DNA from: Chara braunii
Taxonomy: Eukaryota; Streptophyta; Charophyceae; Charales; Characeae
Direction: 5' to 3'
Length of the DNA: 23,958 nt
NCBI GenBank assembly: GCA_003427395.1
Contig: BFEA01000249.1
Location: forward strand, 761,057 to 785,014
Shown here: piece by piece, positions 1 to 8,027 of the stretch
Numbering within the stretch: the first letter of the stretch is position 1
How the letters are laid out: every line of letters begins with the position of its first letter
Made by a program: the position numbers and the translations under genes
The notes under the pieces: generated by a model
Seen by the model: the letters and a program-made list of their open reading frames with translations, nothing else
Database searches by the model: none
Told to the model about the DNA's origin: nothing

Positions 1-140
1 GGTGGAAGTCCATGTAATTCACGAACTGGTGCTTGAAGATGAGGGATAGCGAGATCAAGGATATGGATCAAATTCAAACCGATGACAAAAACAAGGTGTT
101 GACATGAAGGAATGAGGGACTGAGGGCATCAGGTGGATGA

Positions 141-150
141 AACACACACA

Positions 151-223
<73 letters not shown>
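141..223. repeat. (CA)n then (GA)~35 microsatellite
   Basis: A short CA run (about 141-152) passes directly into an uninterrupted AG/GA dinucleotide tract ending at 223. Arg-Glu or Ser-Leu repeats read through it are artefacts of the dinucleotide, not protein. Confidence 0.98.
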
Positions 224-228
<5 letters not shown>

Positions 229-351
229 CACACTGTCCACGGAGTTATTCTGACAAGTGTTGCTCGGTCTCTTCTGTGGCTTTTGCCTTCCAGGAAATGC
301 TCCAAGATGCCCGCCCACCATTACTGCTTCGTGATCACATGGTGACACATC

Positions 352-685
352 TTTACAACTCTTTCAGGCGAACTGCAACTACCAAGCAGATTGGATGTGG
401 ATTACTTCATTCATACATTACACGACCTGCTTAACAACAGTGGCACACTTATACTTGAAGGGGACTTCCAACAGCTTCTCTCGGCGAATTGTCAATCACA
501 TCATCTCAGTCGGCCCCCTTTACAACTCCCTTAGGCGAACTGCAACTACCAAGCAGATTGGATGTGGATTACTTCATTCATACATTACAAGACCTGCTTA
601 ACATCAGTGGCACTCTTATACTTGAAGGGGGCTTCCAACAGCTCCTCTCGGTAAATTCTCAATCACATCATCTCAACTCGCTGAC
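352..685. repeat. 167-bp direct tandem duplication
   Basis: Copy 1 (352-518) and copy 2 (519-685) align without gaps at an exact 167-bp offset, for example GGCGAACTGCAACTACC at 367 and 534, and AATCACATCATCTCA at 494 and 661. A few substitutions separate them, so the duplication is fairly recent but not brand new. Because 167 is not a multiple of three, a reading frame cannot pass through both copies in the same phase. The frame reading LPSRLDVDYFIHTLQDLL in copy 2 is open and protein-like, so the unit may come from an old coding sequence, but I do not recognise the protein. Confidence 0.93.
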
Positions 686-1372
686 ACCATCTCGTCTCTC
701 TTAACGGAGTCTCACACACACACATACATGCACTTGCTCACGCACAAGCATATGGGTTTATCACAAATGTATTCAGAAAACACAGCAAACAGACTCAGAA
801 TAGGAGTCTTGAGCAAATGGGCTCAGAATTGGAATCTTGAGCAAACAGATTAAGGGGGCACCGTTTTTTCGGAAACGTTCAGAGTTCTTGGACTGCAACT
901 GTGTAGGTCATGTCACTCAATGCAAAACAAGAATCAATGATTCTCAAAGAAAACTGCAATGAACCCAGACCGTGAAGACAATCGTCAGCAATGCAAGTCA
1001 GATGAATGTCAACCAACTGATGATTACCAATAGTCGAAATCAAATCCAGACAGAATGAAAAGAGATAAGCATACACAGACGAAGAAGAGAGGAGGGAGAT
1101 GAGACAAAGGAGAGGAAATACAAGGCCCACTCCTACTTCGGGCTCCCTCCTCAATCAACACCTCAATAATCAATAGTCTGAACGAGTATCGGAAGTCCTG
1201 CTACAATGTGCCACGTGGCACGTCTAATCAGTCTCTCGTCAGCGCTGGAGCAATGTCGACATGAAGGACAACCAGGTAAGTATCCACGATCCTTGCACAG
1301 TCCTGATCTCCTCCTCAAGTGACGATGAAACAGAACAGTAGTGTCGGTCACGTAGTTTCAGCCATAGAAACA
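686..1372. other. Intergenic stretch with a weak 29-bp repeat and a G-box palindrome
   Basis: No gene is supported. It holds a short CA tract (about 711-724), two imperfect ~29-bp units (791-820 and 821-849, both ending TCTTGAGCAAA followed by T or C), and a perfect 14-bp palindrome GTGCCACGTGGCAC at 1208-1221 whose core CCACGTGG is a plant G-box/ABRE sequence. A consensus splice donor (CAG|GTAAGTA) occurs at 1273-1281 but no convincing exon could be attached to it. Confidence 0.6.
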
Positions 1373-1447
1373 CGTGGCGGCAGCCACGTCAGCCAATGAT
1401 ACACGTGGCAGCAGCCACATCAGCGACAGCGCATGGCAGCTGCCATG
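1373..1447. repeat. Three successive ~30-bp units, each a short hairpin
   Basis: Three related units each contain a self-complementary core: CGTGGCGGCAGCCACG (1373-1388), GTGGCAGCAGCCAC (1405-1418), and the perfect 16-bp palindrome CATGGCAGCTGCCATG (1432-1447). Each core is followed by TCAGC. The regular spacing of about 30 bp, with the stem kept despite sequence changes between units, suggests a small minisatellite or a transposon terminus. Confidence 0.8.
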
Positions 1448-1518
1448 TCAGCATGCCAAGAAGACAAGTGCAAGCCAGCCACCATGTCGGACCAGCAGCG
1501 CCTCGCCGAATCACAATG

Positions 1519-1590
1519 CCAGCGTCGCAGCGTCGAGCCAGCGTTGCAACGTCGAGCCAGCGTCGCAGCGTCGAGCCAGCGTTGAAGTCA
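1519..1590. repeat. 19-bp tandem minisatellite (about 3.5 copies)
   Basis: Units start at 1519, 1538 and 1557, with a partial unit at 1576. The unit is close to CCAGCGTCGCAGCGTCGAG, with C/T and G/A differences in the middle unit. It is GC-rich and contains CpG sites. Confidence 0.93.
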
Positions 1591-2047
1591 ACGCGTGAAG
1601 TCAGCATCAACGTGAGACAGAATGAATGTCAAAGCCACGGAGGTCAACGATTAAGTAGCGTTGACTCGGGGTCTGGACCCCGGATGCTGCAACCTTTAGC
1701 CATCCAGATCTTGATGCAACCGAAGGCCCAGATTGGCCTGAAATTGAATTCCCTTCGGCCTGCATGCTTGTCTGGGTACGTGCGCACAACAAGTGAGTGT
1801 ATCCAACCAAGGGCCTGGGCACGGTACCTTTGACTCTACGGTTGACTTTGATCCTTGACTTTCCTGGGTGCAGCGTTTGGTCACACAGCCAAACGCGACA
1901 GACTCAGGCCTGGGCGTGTCCTGGTCACACAGCCCGACACAGACCAATTTTGGTCTGCGTTGCCTGGGGCTGAGTTCTGGCCCCAGACTACTAAACAGGG
2001 TTACTGCATTTCTGCCGGCCCATTTTCGAGTTCCACTGCAGAAATTC
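1586..2047. promoter_or_regulatory. TTGAC (W-box core) cluster with small hairpins; possible old LTR
   Basis: There are seven TTGAC/GTCAA cores between about 1586 and 1860, three of them within 30 bp near 1830-1857. TTGAC is the core of the plant WRKY W-box. Further on are the inverted pairs AGACCA/TGGTCT (1941-1956) and CTGGGGC/GCCCCAG (1964-1986), and a repeated GGTCACACAGCC about 44 bp apart (near 1879 and 1923). The stretch lies just downstream of a minus-strand gypsy chromodomain, so a degenerate 3' LTR is plausible, but no TG...CA ends were identified and no gene is present. Confidence 0.25.
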
Positions 2048-2059
2048 TTAAGAGTTTAA

Positions 2060-2209
2060 CCGTCGTTCATAAGCAGCAACAATAATAGGACCAATTTCAA
2101 GTAGTTTTTTTTTACTAAACCATTTGTCCTCAGATGGTGCCTGAGACTTAAAATGTACCTTGAACTGCTTCTGAGGTCGTCTACGTGCTCCCGTAGAGAA
2201 GAATCCGTG
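2060..2209 (-). pseudogene. Ty3/gypsy chromodomain-like C-terminus of integrase (fragment)
   Basis: The minus-strand translation contains [16 protein letters not shown] followed by [15 protein letters not shown] and then a stop. In Ty3/gypsy chromoviruses of green organisms the integrase ends with a chromodomain of this type (aromatic residues, an E-W pair, then a helix), which can direct insertion through histone marks. It lies on the same strand as the integrase fragment at 2437-2990 but is separated from it by a plastid ndhC insertion. Its frame is continuous with the inserted ndhC frame. It is a remnant: RT and RNase H are absent from the window. Identification is from motif recognition only. 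Confidence 0.72.
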
Positions 2210-2436
2210 CTCTATAAAAGTTGAAATACCTAATGAATGAAAACTTACAGCCCAGGGATACAAAAAGACAGTTCCTACATCAAAAATAACAAATACAAGG
2301 GCAAACATATAGTAACGTATATGAAATTGAATCCATGCTTGTCCTTTAGGTTCAATTATGGATTCATAGCTAGTTAGCTTTTCAGGGCCAGAACGAATAG
2401 GTGCTAAATTTTCAAAATTAGTAAAAGCAAGATGTT
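2210..2436 (-). pseudogene. ndhC: Nuclear copy of a plastid ndhC fragment (NUPT)
   Basis: Minus-strand translation gives [10 protein letters not shown], then [15 protein letters not shown], then [11 protein letters not shown] and a short LGISTFIE segment. These are the conserved middle segments of NdhC, subunit 3 of the plastid NADH dehydrogenase-like complex in the thylakoid membrane (usual length about 120 residues). The match runs from roughly residue 30 to residue 97. The true N-terminus and the usual C-terminal end (ending in ALEWS) are missing. The usual acidic residue after FDV is G here, and SYESG reads SYESI, so it is decayed. A one-base frame break lies near 2404-2410. The mitochondrial homologue nad3 fits less well. 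The fragment sits exactly between the two halves of a gypsy integrase, so it is a DNA-transfer insertion, not a plastid locus. Confidence 0.88.
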
Positions 2437-2990
2437 TACTTCATATCTACCTTTCATAGATGGCGGAATCATAGAGGGTATGTTTGGAAATTCATTTCCT
2501 TCTATATAGGGCAACAGTTTGGACACGTGAAAGACGGGATATGTTTTGAGATGAGGGAGAATATCAATGCGATAAGACGGTCCCTCTGCATCTCCTATTA
2601 CTTTGAGAACTTCCCAGGGTCCAAAATAGACAGGCATAAGTTTTTGAGACACATCTTCTTCTAAGGAAAACTCTTTGGACTTTACCCAGACGAAATCAGC
2701 TTCCTTAAAGGTAGATGGTCGGCGATGTTTATTCGCTTATTCGATCATCTGGTCCTGAGCTTTTTTTAAATTATCTTTTACCTTCTTCGTCTTCTTTAAA
2801 CAAAACTGCATACACGTGTCCCAAGAGGTAACCTAAGGAATTGGTCCCGCGTTAATACGTTAATGCGACGCCTAGGTTTCCACCCCTTATGCAGTGCATT
2901 TGGTGTGCGACCTGTAGCGGTGTGAGCACTGCTATTATATGCACCACTTATAGGCGGATGAACATGAGGGCAAATATGGCTATGGTCGTG
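2437..2990 (-). pseudogene. Ty3/gypsy integrase, C-terminal part (degraded)
   Basis: Reading the minus strand: AYNSSAHTATGRTPNALHKG (end of the catalytic core), a frame change near 2805-2815, TFKEADFVWVKS, QKLMPVYFGPWEVLKVIG, then PVFHVSKLLPY and a final GRYEV at 2437. This order (the HSATG-TP motif, then the GPW/Y motif region) is that of the integrase of Ty3/gypsy elements, which inserts the cDNA copy into chromosomes. One in-frame TAA (2737-2739) replaces the residue before ANKHRRPS, and the frame change breaks the protein again. Upstream of 2990 the similarity fades. The chromodomain continues at 2060-2209 beyond the ndhC insertion. Confidence 0.85.
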
Positions 2991-3877
2991 ACAACTCGAT
3001 TGCCAGATTGAATGGAACGATCGCCATTTAAGGACTTGGTCACGATGAGTAGCAAGTTTGTGCAGATCCTGACTGTTACTCATCAACTATGTCAAATGAG
3101 AACGAACATGCCTTTGGATTACGGTAAGGTGCACCCGATATTGAATCCTCAACCTTGCTCTCGATTCCCTCATGTTGCTTTTCCTATTGTTGTACTTCAT
3201 TAGTGGTCGAGTACGGTACACGCTTTCTACCTGCGAATTTAGCTCAAGCACGAGCGTTGACATAACGTTGACATAGCGAACATCGCTAACTAACCGCAAC
3301 CATGATGATTATTGAACCTTCAATAAGGAGGGACATGCACGCAACCATCAAGTTTATAAAAACGAGAATGTGTCTTTCACAAGAATGTGGAAAAAATACA
3401 TCAGCAGTCGTTTTACCTTCCTATGTGCCCGTTGCGCTGCTCACTAGGTACATACCTCCCCTCCTTCCTTTTCTTTTATAGTAAGCTTACTTACAACGCA
3501 TCTAGCTTGGAGGTCGTTTAGATACAGACGCACTCAGAGTCCTCATACGAACATGGAAGGGTAAACACGATCAGCAACGCAGCCGCCACGAAAAGCAAGG
3601 TGATTGCGATCTTAACGACGTTGACGATGGGCAACAGCTCGTTCACGATCCCGACTTCAAGAACGAGTATCGCCTCGATCCTCAGCAGCCCGATGAACAC
3701 TTATCTTTGGTTTAAATGAGAAAATAATCATTTTATGAAGTGTTAACCTCGTTATAAGGGAGAAGAAGATCGTGAGTATTTTGTGAGGCGCATGTCTATG
3801 GGGTCAAATTCCACTACTCACAAAATCGGCAAAATGAAGACGAAATTGTCGTTACACTAAGAGAAGGTGTTGTCCCC
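2991..3877. other. No supported gene
   Basis: No domain or exon could be supported. The minus-strand frame 3518-3700 encodes a 60-residue hydrophobic peptide (stretches such as IAITLLFVAAALLIVF) that could look like a membrane segment, but it has no recognised family, no clear splice sites and no conserved context. A TATAAAA-like sequence lies near 3355. Confidence 0.5.
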
Positions 3878-3895
3878 TTTTTTTTTTTTTTTTTT
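3878..3895. repeat. Poly(T) tract, 18 bases
   Basis: A homopolymer run of 18 T, equivalent to poly(A) on the minus strand. It lies about 230 bp on the minus-strand 3' side of the SINE-like units and could be the A-tail of an old minus-strand retroposon, but no target-site duplication was found. Confidence 0.9.
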
Positions 3896-3989
3896 AATCC
3901 GTGCAGACCGACTACTGCAGGGCTCTAAAATGGTTGAACGCTCTAGCTAAATCGAAGGAACCAACTACTACACGGTTTGATTAGTCGTT

Positions 3990-4127
3990 TGCCCCTACAC
4001 CGAAGTCCGGTGAACGATTTGCATCTCTGGAAAACCCCGCCTGAGGGCATAGTTCATAATCTTTCGACCCCAACAATATGCCCACACTGAGGTTTGTATT
4101 TCAATAATTCAGACGCATATCCCCCCG
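3990..4127 (-). mobile_element. Possible third, very diverged SINE-like unit
   Basis: The minus-strand segment around 4085-4110 reads GAATTATTGAAATACAAACC, close to the anticodon-arm region of copy A (GACTTGTTGAAATAGAGACC). No convincing A-box, B-box or U6-like tail remains. It may be the next unit of a tandem SINE array or a chance match. Confidence 0.25.
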
Positions 4128-4134
4128 ACGTTAT

Positions 4135-4340
4135 AACTAGTCCCAATCCAACTTTAACGAATGTCGTGAAGGACTAGACCTAGATCAAGATCCTGAGGCA
4201 TTATACCGGAACTTGCAGATCCTAGGTAATAAGGAATGGTTTTGATCCTGGTCATCTGATGCAGCTGGATTTGAATTTGGGTCTCTATTTCAACAAGTCA
4301 TGAGTGTACTAACTTAGCTAGGTCTGTCGGTCCAGCATAG
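4135..4340 (-). mobile_element. SINE-like element, copy A: tRNA-like head and U6-like tail
   Basis: On the minus strand a tRNA-like head has an A-box TAGCTAAGTTAG (4309-4320) and a B-box AATTCAAATCC (4267-4277), 43 nt apart start to start, the canonical tRNA spacing. About 90 nt downstream comes a segment (4140-4177) reading TCCTTC, GACA, GTTAAA and TTGGA in order, aligning to the same part of copy B. These are internal RNA polymerase III promoter elements, so this is a tRNA-derived SINE or retroposon. Divergence from copy B is high, implying age. Boundaries are approximate. Confidence 0.6.
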
Positions 4341-4359
4341 GGCGCATGACCAAAACCTC

Positions 4360-4575
4360 AACTTTGCCTATCTCCTTTGTATCACTCCAATTTTAACAGT
4401 TGTCCCGAAGGAGTAATGTTGCCAGCCTGGGGCTGAGACAATCCTATGGGTCTGGCCCACCTCAGGTAATTCAGCACCGCAGTATTTTACTCATCTGCTT
4501 CCGACAACTTTCGAACTTGAATTTGTGTTTCAACAGATCGTGGGTATACAAACCGAGCTAGATCGGTTGGTTTTA
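4360..4575 (-). mobile_element. SINE-like element, copy B: tRNA-like head joined to U6 snRNA-like tail
   Basis: The minus-strand A-box is TAGCTCGGTTTG (4549-4560) and the B-box AATTCAAGTTC (4513-4523). The tail at 4366-4414 reads CCTTCGGGACA, then AAAATTGGA, GATACA and AGAT at the spacing found in U6 snRNA, whose 5' half contains CCCTTCGGGGACA and AAAATTGGAACGATACAGAG. By eye about 38 of 48 positions agree with one or two gaps. The likely explanation is a composite retroposon made by template switching between a tRNA-like RNA and U6 snRNA. The two copies lie head to tail, with corresponding boxes about 240 bp apart. Confidence 0.65.
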
Positions 4576-4599
4576 CGATCGGTTCGAATATTGGCACCG

Positions 4600-5583
4600 G
4601 TCGCTGGCATCACAAGTGTGGTCCAAAGGATCAAAATTTCTAACAAAACTTAAACAAATAAAATAATACTTTGTTAGAGTGACAAAGTGAATCTCACGAC
4701 ATGAGTTAACGACAACAATGCAACACTTGTATGTAGTCAAAGTATTTTTTTTACGAGGAGTTTCTTTCATATGTTAAGGGATGATACGGGGAAAGGAAGG
4801 GACACTGACACCTCCATGGCCGTAGTGATCGGGTCGGCAAGCGGAGTCGACAACAAAACCAAGGGGGATAACCCATCAAAGTCATACCCTTCGGTTCCTT
4901 CAAGGCTCCAACGATCCTGCATGGTCGCCCGCTCGTCCAGATCTATGGATTTGCCTCATGAAAGTCCAACATTATAACCAATAGTGCTAGGCCCAAAGCT
5001 GAGTTTAGCACTACAGGACACCTATATAAACGGGTACAGCTAGGTGCGTGGGCCTACTAAAACACTATAGGGTCACACCTTTGTTCAACAACTAAACCTA
5101 AGGTCATGAAACTTCAATGTCTACCATACCGAGGTTCGTTCCGTGATTTTATCGCATTGTTCACTCCGTCCGTCGTACAAAAAGTGTACTGTTGTTAGAG
5201 TCGTCCTCTGCATGAGTGCTCGCGCATCACGTTCAACATACCGACCGGCAAAAAATGATTACTGAACCCCAATATAATTAAAAATCAGAAGTTAGCTGAC
5301 AAAAGTGTCGGCTCTGTGAAATCAATAAAAACGATCACGAGCTATTCAAACCTGCGCGCCCACACACTTTCTACTTTCACTCAAACATTTTTAGTCAATG
5401 CAAAGAAATCACAGTTACGACTCACACGCTGTACTGAATTTTTGAATTAAACTTTTGTCCCACCACTTGCAAAAATCAGGGCGGATATCATTGTAAAGGT
5501 AGTCACACCGACAACTTATCGGATCATACTAAGTGATGTTCTCGACGCTTGGAGTAATCAAAAGTTACCAGTTCACCATAATT
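4600..5583. other. Non-coding stretch, no gene seen
   Basis: No frame gives a recognisable protein. A TATATAAA box lies at 5023-5030, a few bases after a small inverted pair AGTGCT/AGCACT (about 4983-5012). This could be a core promoter or LTR fragment, but no transcript can be traced from it. Confidence 0.4.
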
Positions 5584-5757
5584 CAAATATTGACGAGAGA
5601 AGGCCGACTAACTACGGTTCGAGGGGTTTATCGATCAGTATCAGACAAAATTATATGCTGCCATCAGTTTCAAATATTGACGAGAGAAGGCCGACTAACT
5701 ACGGTTCGAGGGGTTTATCGATCAGTATCAGACAAAATTATATGCTGCCATCAGTTT
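5584..5757. repeat. Perfect 87-bp tandem duplication
   Basis: Copies 5584-5670 and 5671-5757 are identical at all 87 positions by eye. The length is 29 codons exactly, so an open frame (5533-5835, plus strand) survives the duplication and contains the same 29-residue block twice. No protein family is recognised and the frame is short. Complete identity beside otherwise old, decayed DNA indicates a very recent duplication. Confidence 0.97.
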
Positions 5758-6437
5758 AACCTTGGTCTCCTTTGCCTAGGCATTGGACGTCGGTTTACTG
5801 CCTGCGTACTACAAAATAAGTTCGTGCGGTTATAAAGCTCGCGATAATCCTTTCCTTTTTGTCCTAGAAAAACATCGATTTTTCATTGGGTGTCCTTTGT
5901 TGTCACCATCTTGCGTACGAGGTTATAACGTAGTACGCGGCGCCTAGTCAAGACCATTGATAAGACAATTTCACTTTTTTCACAAAATAATAAAATATCC
6001 AAAAAAATATAAATATTTTATCATAAATCTCTTCTGCAGTTTAGTACAGGAGGGTCAAGTCCCCGTTTTGGCCCACCGTAGTTTGGTTGATCGGTCCATA
6101 TATACTGTCCGCCGCATTGTAAATTTAGTGATGGTGCCTTCGTTGGTTATGCAACGATATAGAATTTTTCCTTGTTTTTAAGGACTAAAAAATGACAGAT
6201 TCGACTTTTTTCCTCCGGACATTCCAAGGGAGTGAAAACTCTCTTAGGCAACCACACCTTTCTAACCTTAATCTTTAGTGAGATGTGAACCCGCTACCAG
6301 GTTACGCTGATCAGCAGCCAACACTAGGGGTTGCGTCCTAGTGATGGTAAAAAATTACTCTTTAGTTGAGCACTATCTCGCATGTCTTACGATTAACAGC
6401 ATAGTAGTTGAATGGTGTGTTGCAAACCAACCCTTTA
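5758..6437. other. No supported gene; possible tRNA-like SINE head near 6280-6326
   Basis: On the minus strand TAGTGTTGGCTG (6315-6326) and GGTTCACATCTC (6280-6291) resemble Pol III A and B boxes at slightly short spacing, so a second, unrelated tRNA-derived SINE is possible. The plus-strand frame at 5957-6181 follows a fair acceptor (CTCTTCTGCAG) but its product is not recognised. The rest is featureless. Confidence 0.3.
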
Positions 6438-6477
6438 GGGGGGGGGTTCCAAACAGTCTTGGGGGGGAGGGGGGGGG
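6438..6477 (+). repeat. G-runs (G9, G7, G9), G-quadruplex-prone
   Basis: Nine G at 6438-6446, then seven and nine G separated by one A at 6461-6477. Four or more G-tracts of at least three with short loops fit a G-quadruplex on the plus strand. A C-rich stretch follows at about 6560-6605. Confidence 0.85.
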
Positions 6478-6617
6478 CTGGAAAGATGGGTTGTGGGAAC
6501 CCGGCCACTATCCCGTTCGAACACCCCCTCATTGCAGCAGGCACAGGGTGAAATCATACCCTCCCTGCCCCCCACCATCCAACGAACCCCACACCCCCAC
6601 CCCCGCATCGCTCATTC

Positions 6618-6727
6618 ACAATCAAAGCAGTCTTTGTCCTATTGCAAAGTTGCAAACAACGAGAGCATTTGAGATGTGACACACAGATTGAGCCAATCTT
6701 TGTCTTATTGCAAACAACGAGATCATT
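6618..6727. repeat. Imperfect ~68-bp direct repeat before the CAGA minisatellite
   Basis: TCTTTGTCCTATTGCAAA and TCTTTGTCTTATTGCAAA are each followed shortly by CAAACAACGAGA. The first copy contains an extra GTTGCAAA insertion. Confidence 0.75.
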
Positions 6728-6730
6728 CTT

Positions 6731-6771
6731 GACAAACAGACAAATAGACAGACAGACAGGTGCTGAACAGG

Positions 6772-6804
<33 letters not shown>

Positions 6805-6856
6805 GGACAGACAGCCAGACAGACATTCAGACAGACAACCAAACAGACAGGCAGAT

Positions 6857-6887
<31 letters not shown>

Positions 6888-7224
6888 TATACAGATAGAC
6901 AGACAATTGCTGACGTGGCACCTACCGACGTGGGAGGTGCTGAGCAGACAGACAGATAGACAGACAAACAAACAGATAAACAGACAGACAGATAGACGGA
7001 CAGACAGACGAACAGACAGACAAACAGACAGGCAATCAACCAAACAGACAAACTGACTGACACGGATACACAGACAGACAGACAGACAGGTAGACAGACA
7101 GACAGACAGATATCTGCTGACGTGGCAGATGCTGATGTAGTAGCTGATGAACAAACAGACAGACGACTGTTGAGGTGGCAGGTGATGACATAGCAACTGC
7201 TGACCAGACACACCGACAGACAGA
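6731..7224. repeat. Long degenerate (ACAG)n / (CCAG)n minisatellite
   Basis: About 490 bp dominated by tetranucleotide CAGA/ACAG units with an internal (GCCA)n block at about 6771-6803. Three non-repeat islands interrupt it (about 6905-6945, 7113-7145 and 7165-7205), built around GCTGACGTGGCA (6909-6920 and 7116-7127) and related GTTGAGGTGGCA. Cys-rich and Gln-Thr-rich open frames on either strand come from the repeat and are not genes. Confidence 0.95.
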
Positions 7225-7225
7225 T

Positions 7226-7310
7226 CGCCCGACCCCGCCCCCCGAACACCCCCCCCCTACGGCCGCATGACCCTACAGCCTTGGTACCGCCCCCCGAACA
7301 CCCCCCCCCC
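7226..7310. repeat. C-rich duplicated block
   Basis: CCGCCCCCCGAACACCCCCC occurs at about 7235 and again at about 7287, about 53 bp apart. Related CCCTACAG and GGTACC words flank the second copy and recur just after it. The runs of C make the minus strand G-quadruplex-prone. Confidence 0.85.
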
Positions 7311-7387
7311 AATGGCTCCTAAACCCTACAGGCCCGGTACCACCCGCGGAACGAACGCGTTAGCCGGCCTCAGGAATTCGTTCGTGC

Positions 7388-7430
7388 GAACACGTTCGGC
7401 TCCCGTTCGGGCGAACGGCCGAACGTGTTC
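7388..7430. repeat. 43-nt hairpin with perfect 13-bp outer stem
   Basis: GAACACGTTCGGC (7388-7400) is exactly complementary to GCCGAACGTGTTC (7418-7430). Inside, CGTTC (7404-7408) pairs with GAACG (7413-7417) around a GGGC loop, leaving only a three-base TCC bulge. The surrounding 120 bp (7350-7465) is full of CGTTCG/CGAACG words, so this is the tightest part of a larger inverted-repeat cluster. Confidence 0.93.
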
Positions 7431-7509
7431 AGACGTTCGGCAAACGTCCGAGCACGTTTGGTGTGCTACGCAGCGAGAAACCAATTTGTGGGTCCGAGTC
7501 ACAGCATAA

Positions 7510-8027
7510 AAAAAGTTAACCTTCAACATAGATAAGTTTTGAGTCTTAGAAGACTCATAAATCCCGTGGGCTTTTCACACAATTTCGCCAATGAAACTAC
7601 ACCTCCCTTTCTTATTTTGAGTCTTTTATCTGTCCTTGCTACAGACTGCGCAAGTATATAGAAGATTAGGCGTTTTATGCAATTCACACTCGTAAGCACA
7701 CGAGATGCATCTTGTGCACCCTACAAAAATTATCAAACATTATGACATATTCACACATATGATAGTGATTGCGACCGCTACACAAAACGATATTCTCATA
7801 ATGGACAACCGTAGTCTCAAGTCATATACATGCATCTAGAGTTGAACAATCTCAACCCAAAATGGTAGCAAGGTGGCACAATATCGGGAGGTGTCAGACA
7901 AATATCATGGTCTCAATGACCAAATTTACAAAAATAGTCTCAATAGAGGTGCAATTGCATCCCTCAACTCAGAAGAAACATTATAAACGCAAAATGTAAG
8001 TATCAAACAAGTAAGACGAAGTATAAG
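7510..8027. other. AT-rich, no gene seen
   Basis: No frame longer than a short shadow, no recognised domain and no convincing splice sites. Base composition is clearly more AT-rich than the preceding kilobase. Confidence 0.6.

Noticed and set aside
1261-1281. Possible first coding exon ATG AAG GAC AAC CAG followed by GTAAGT
   Set aside because: Only five codons, no recognisable continuation or acceptor-bounded exon downstream.
3518-3700. 60-codon hydrophobic minus-strand frame
   Set aside because: Short, no family, no splice or promoter signals; complementary frames are also open.
4360-4420. A functional U6 snRNA gene
   Set aside because: Only about the first half of U6 is represented, with many substitutions and no USE/TATA promoter at the right distance; it is better explained as a retroposon tail.
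6280-6326. A functional tRNA gene on the minus strand
   Set aside because: A/B-box-like words are present but no cloverleaf with paired acceptor stem could be drawn; at best a SINE head.
6622-7312. Cys/Ser/Val-rich minus-strand frames up to 162 codons
   Set aside because: They are translations of the CAGA tetranucleotide repeat (C-L-S-V periodicity).
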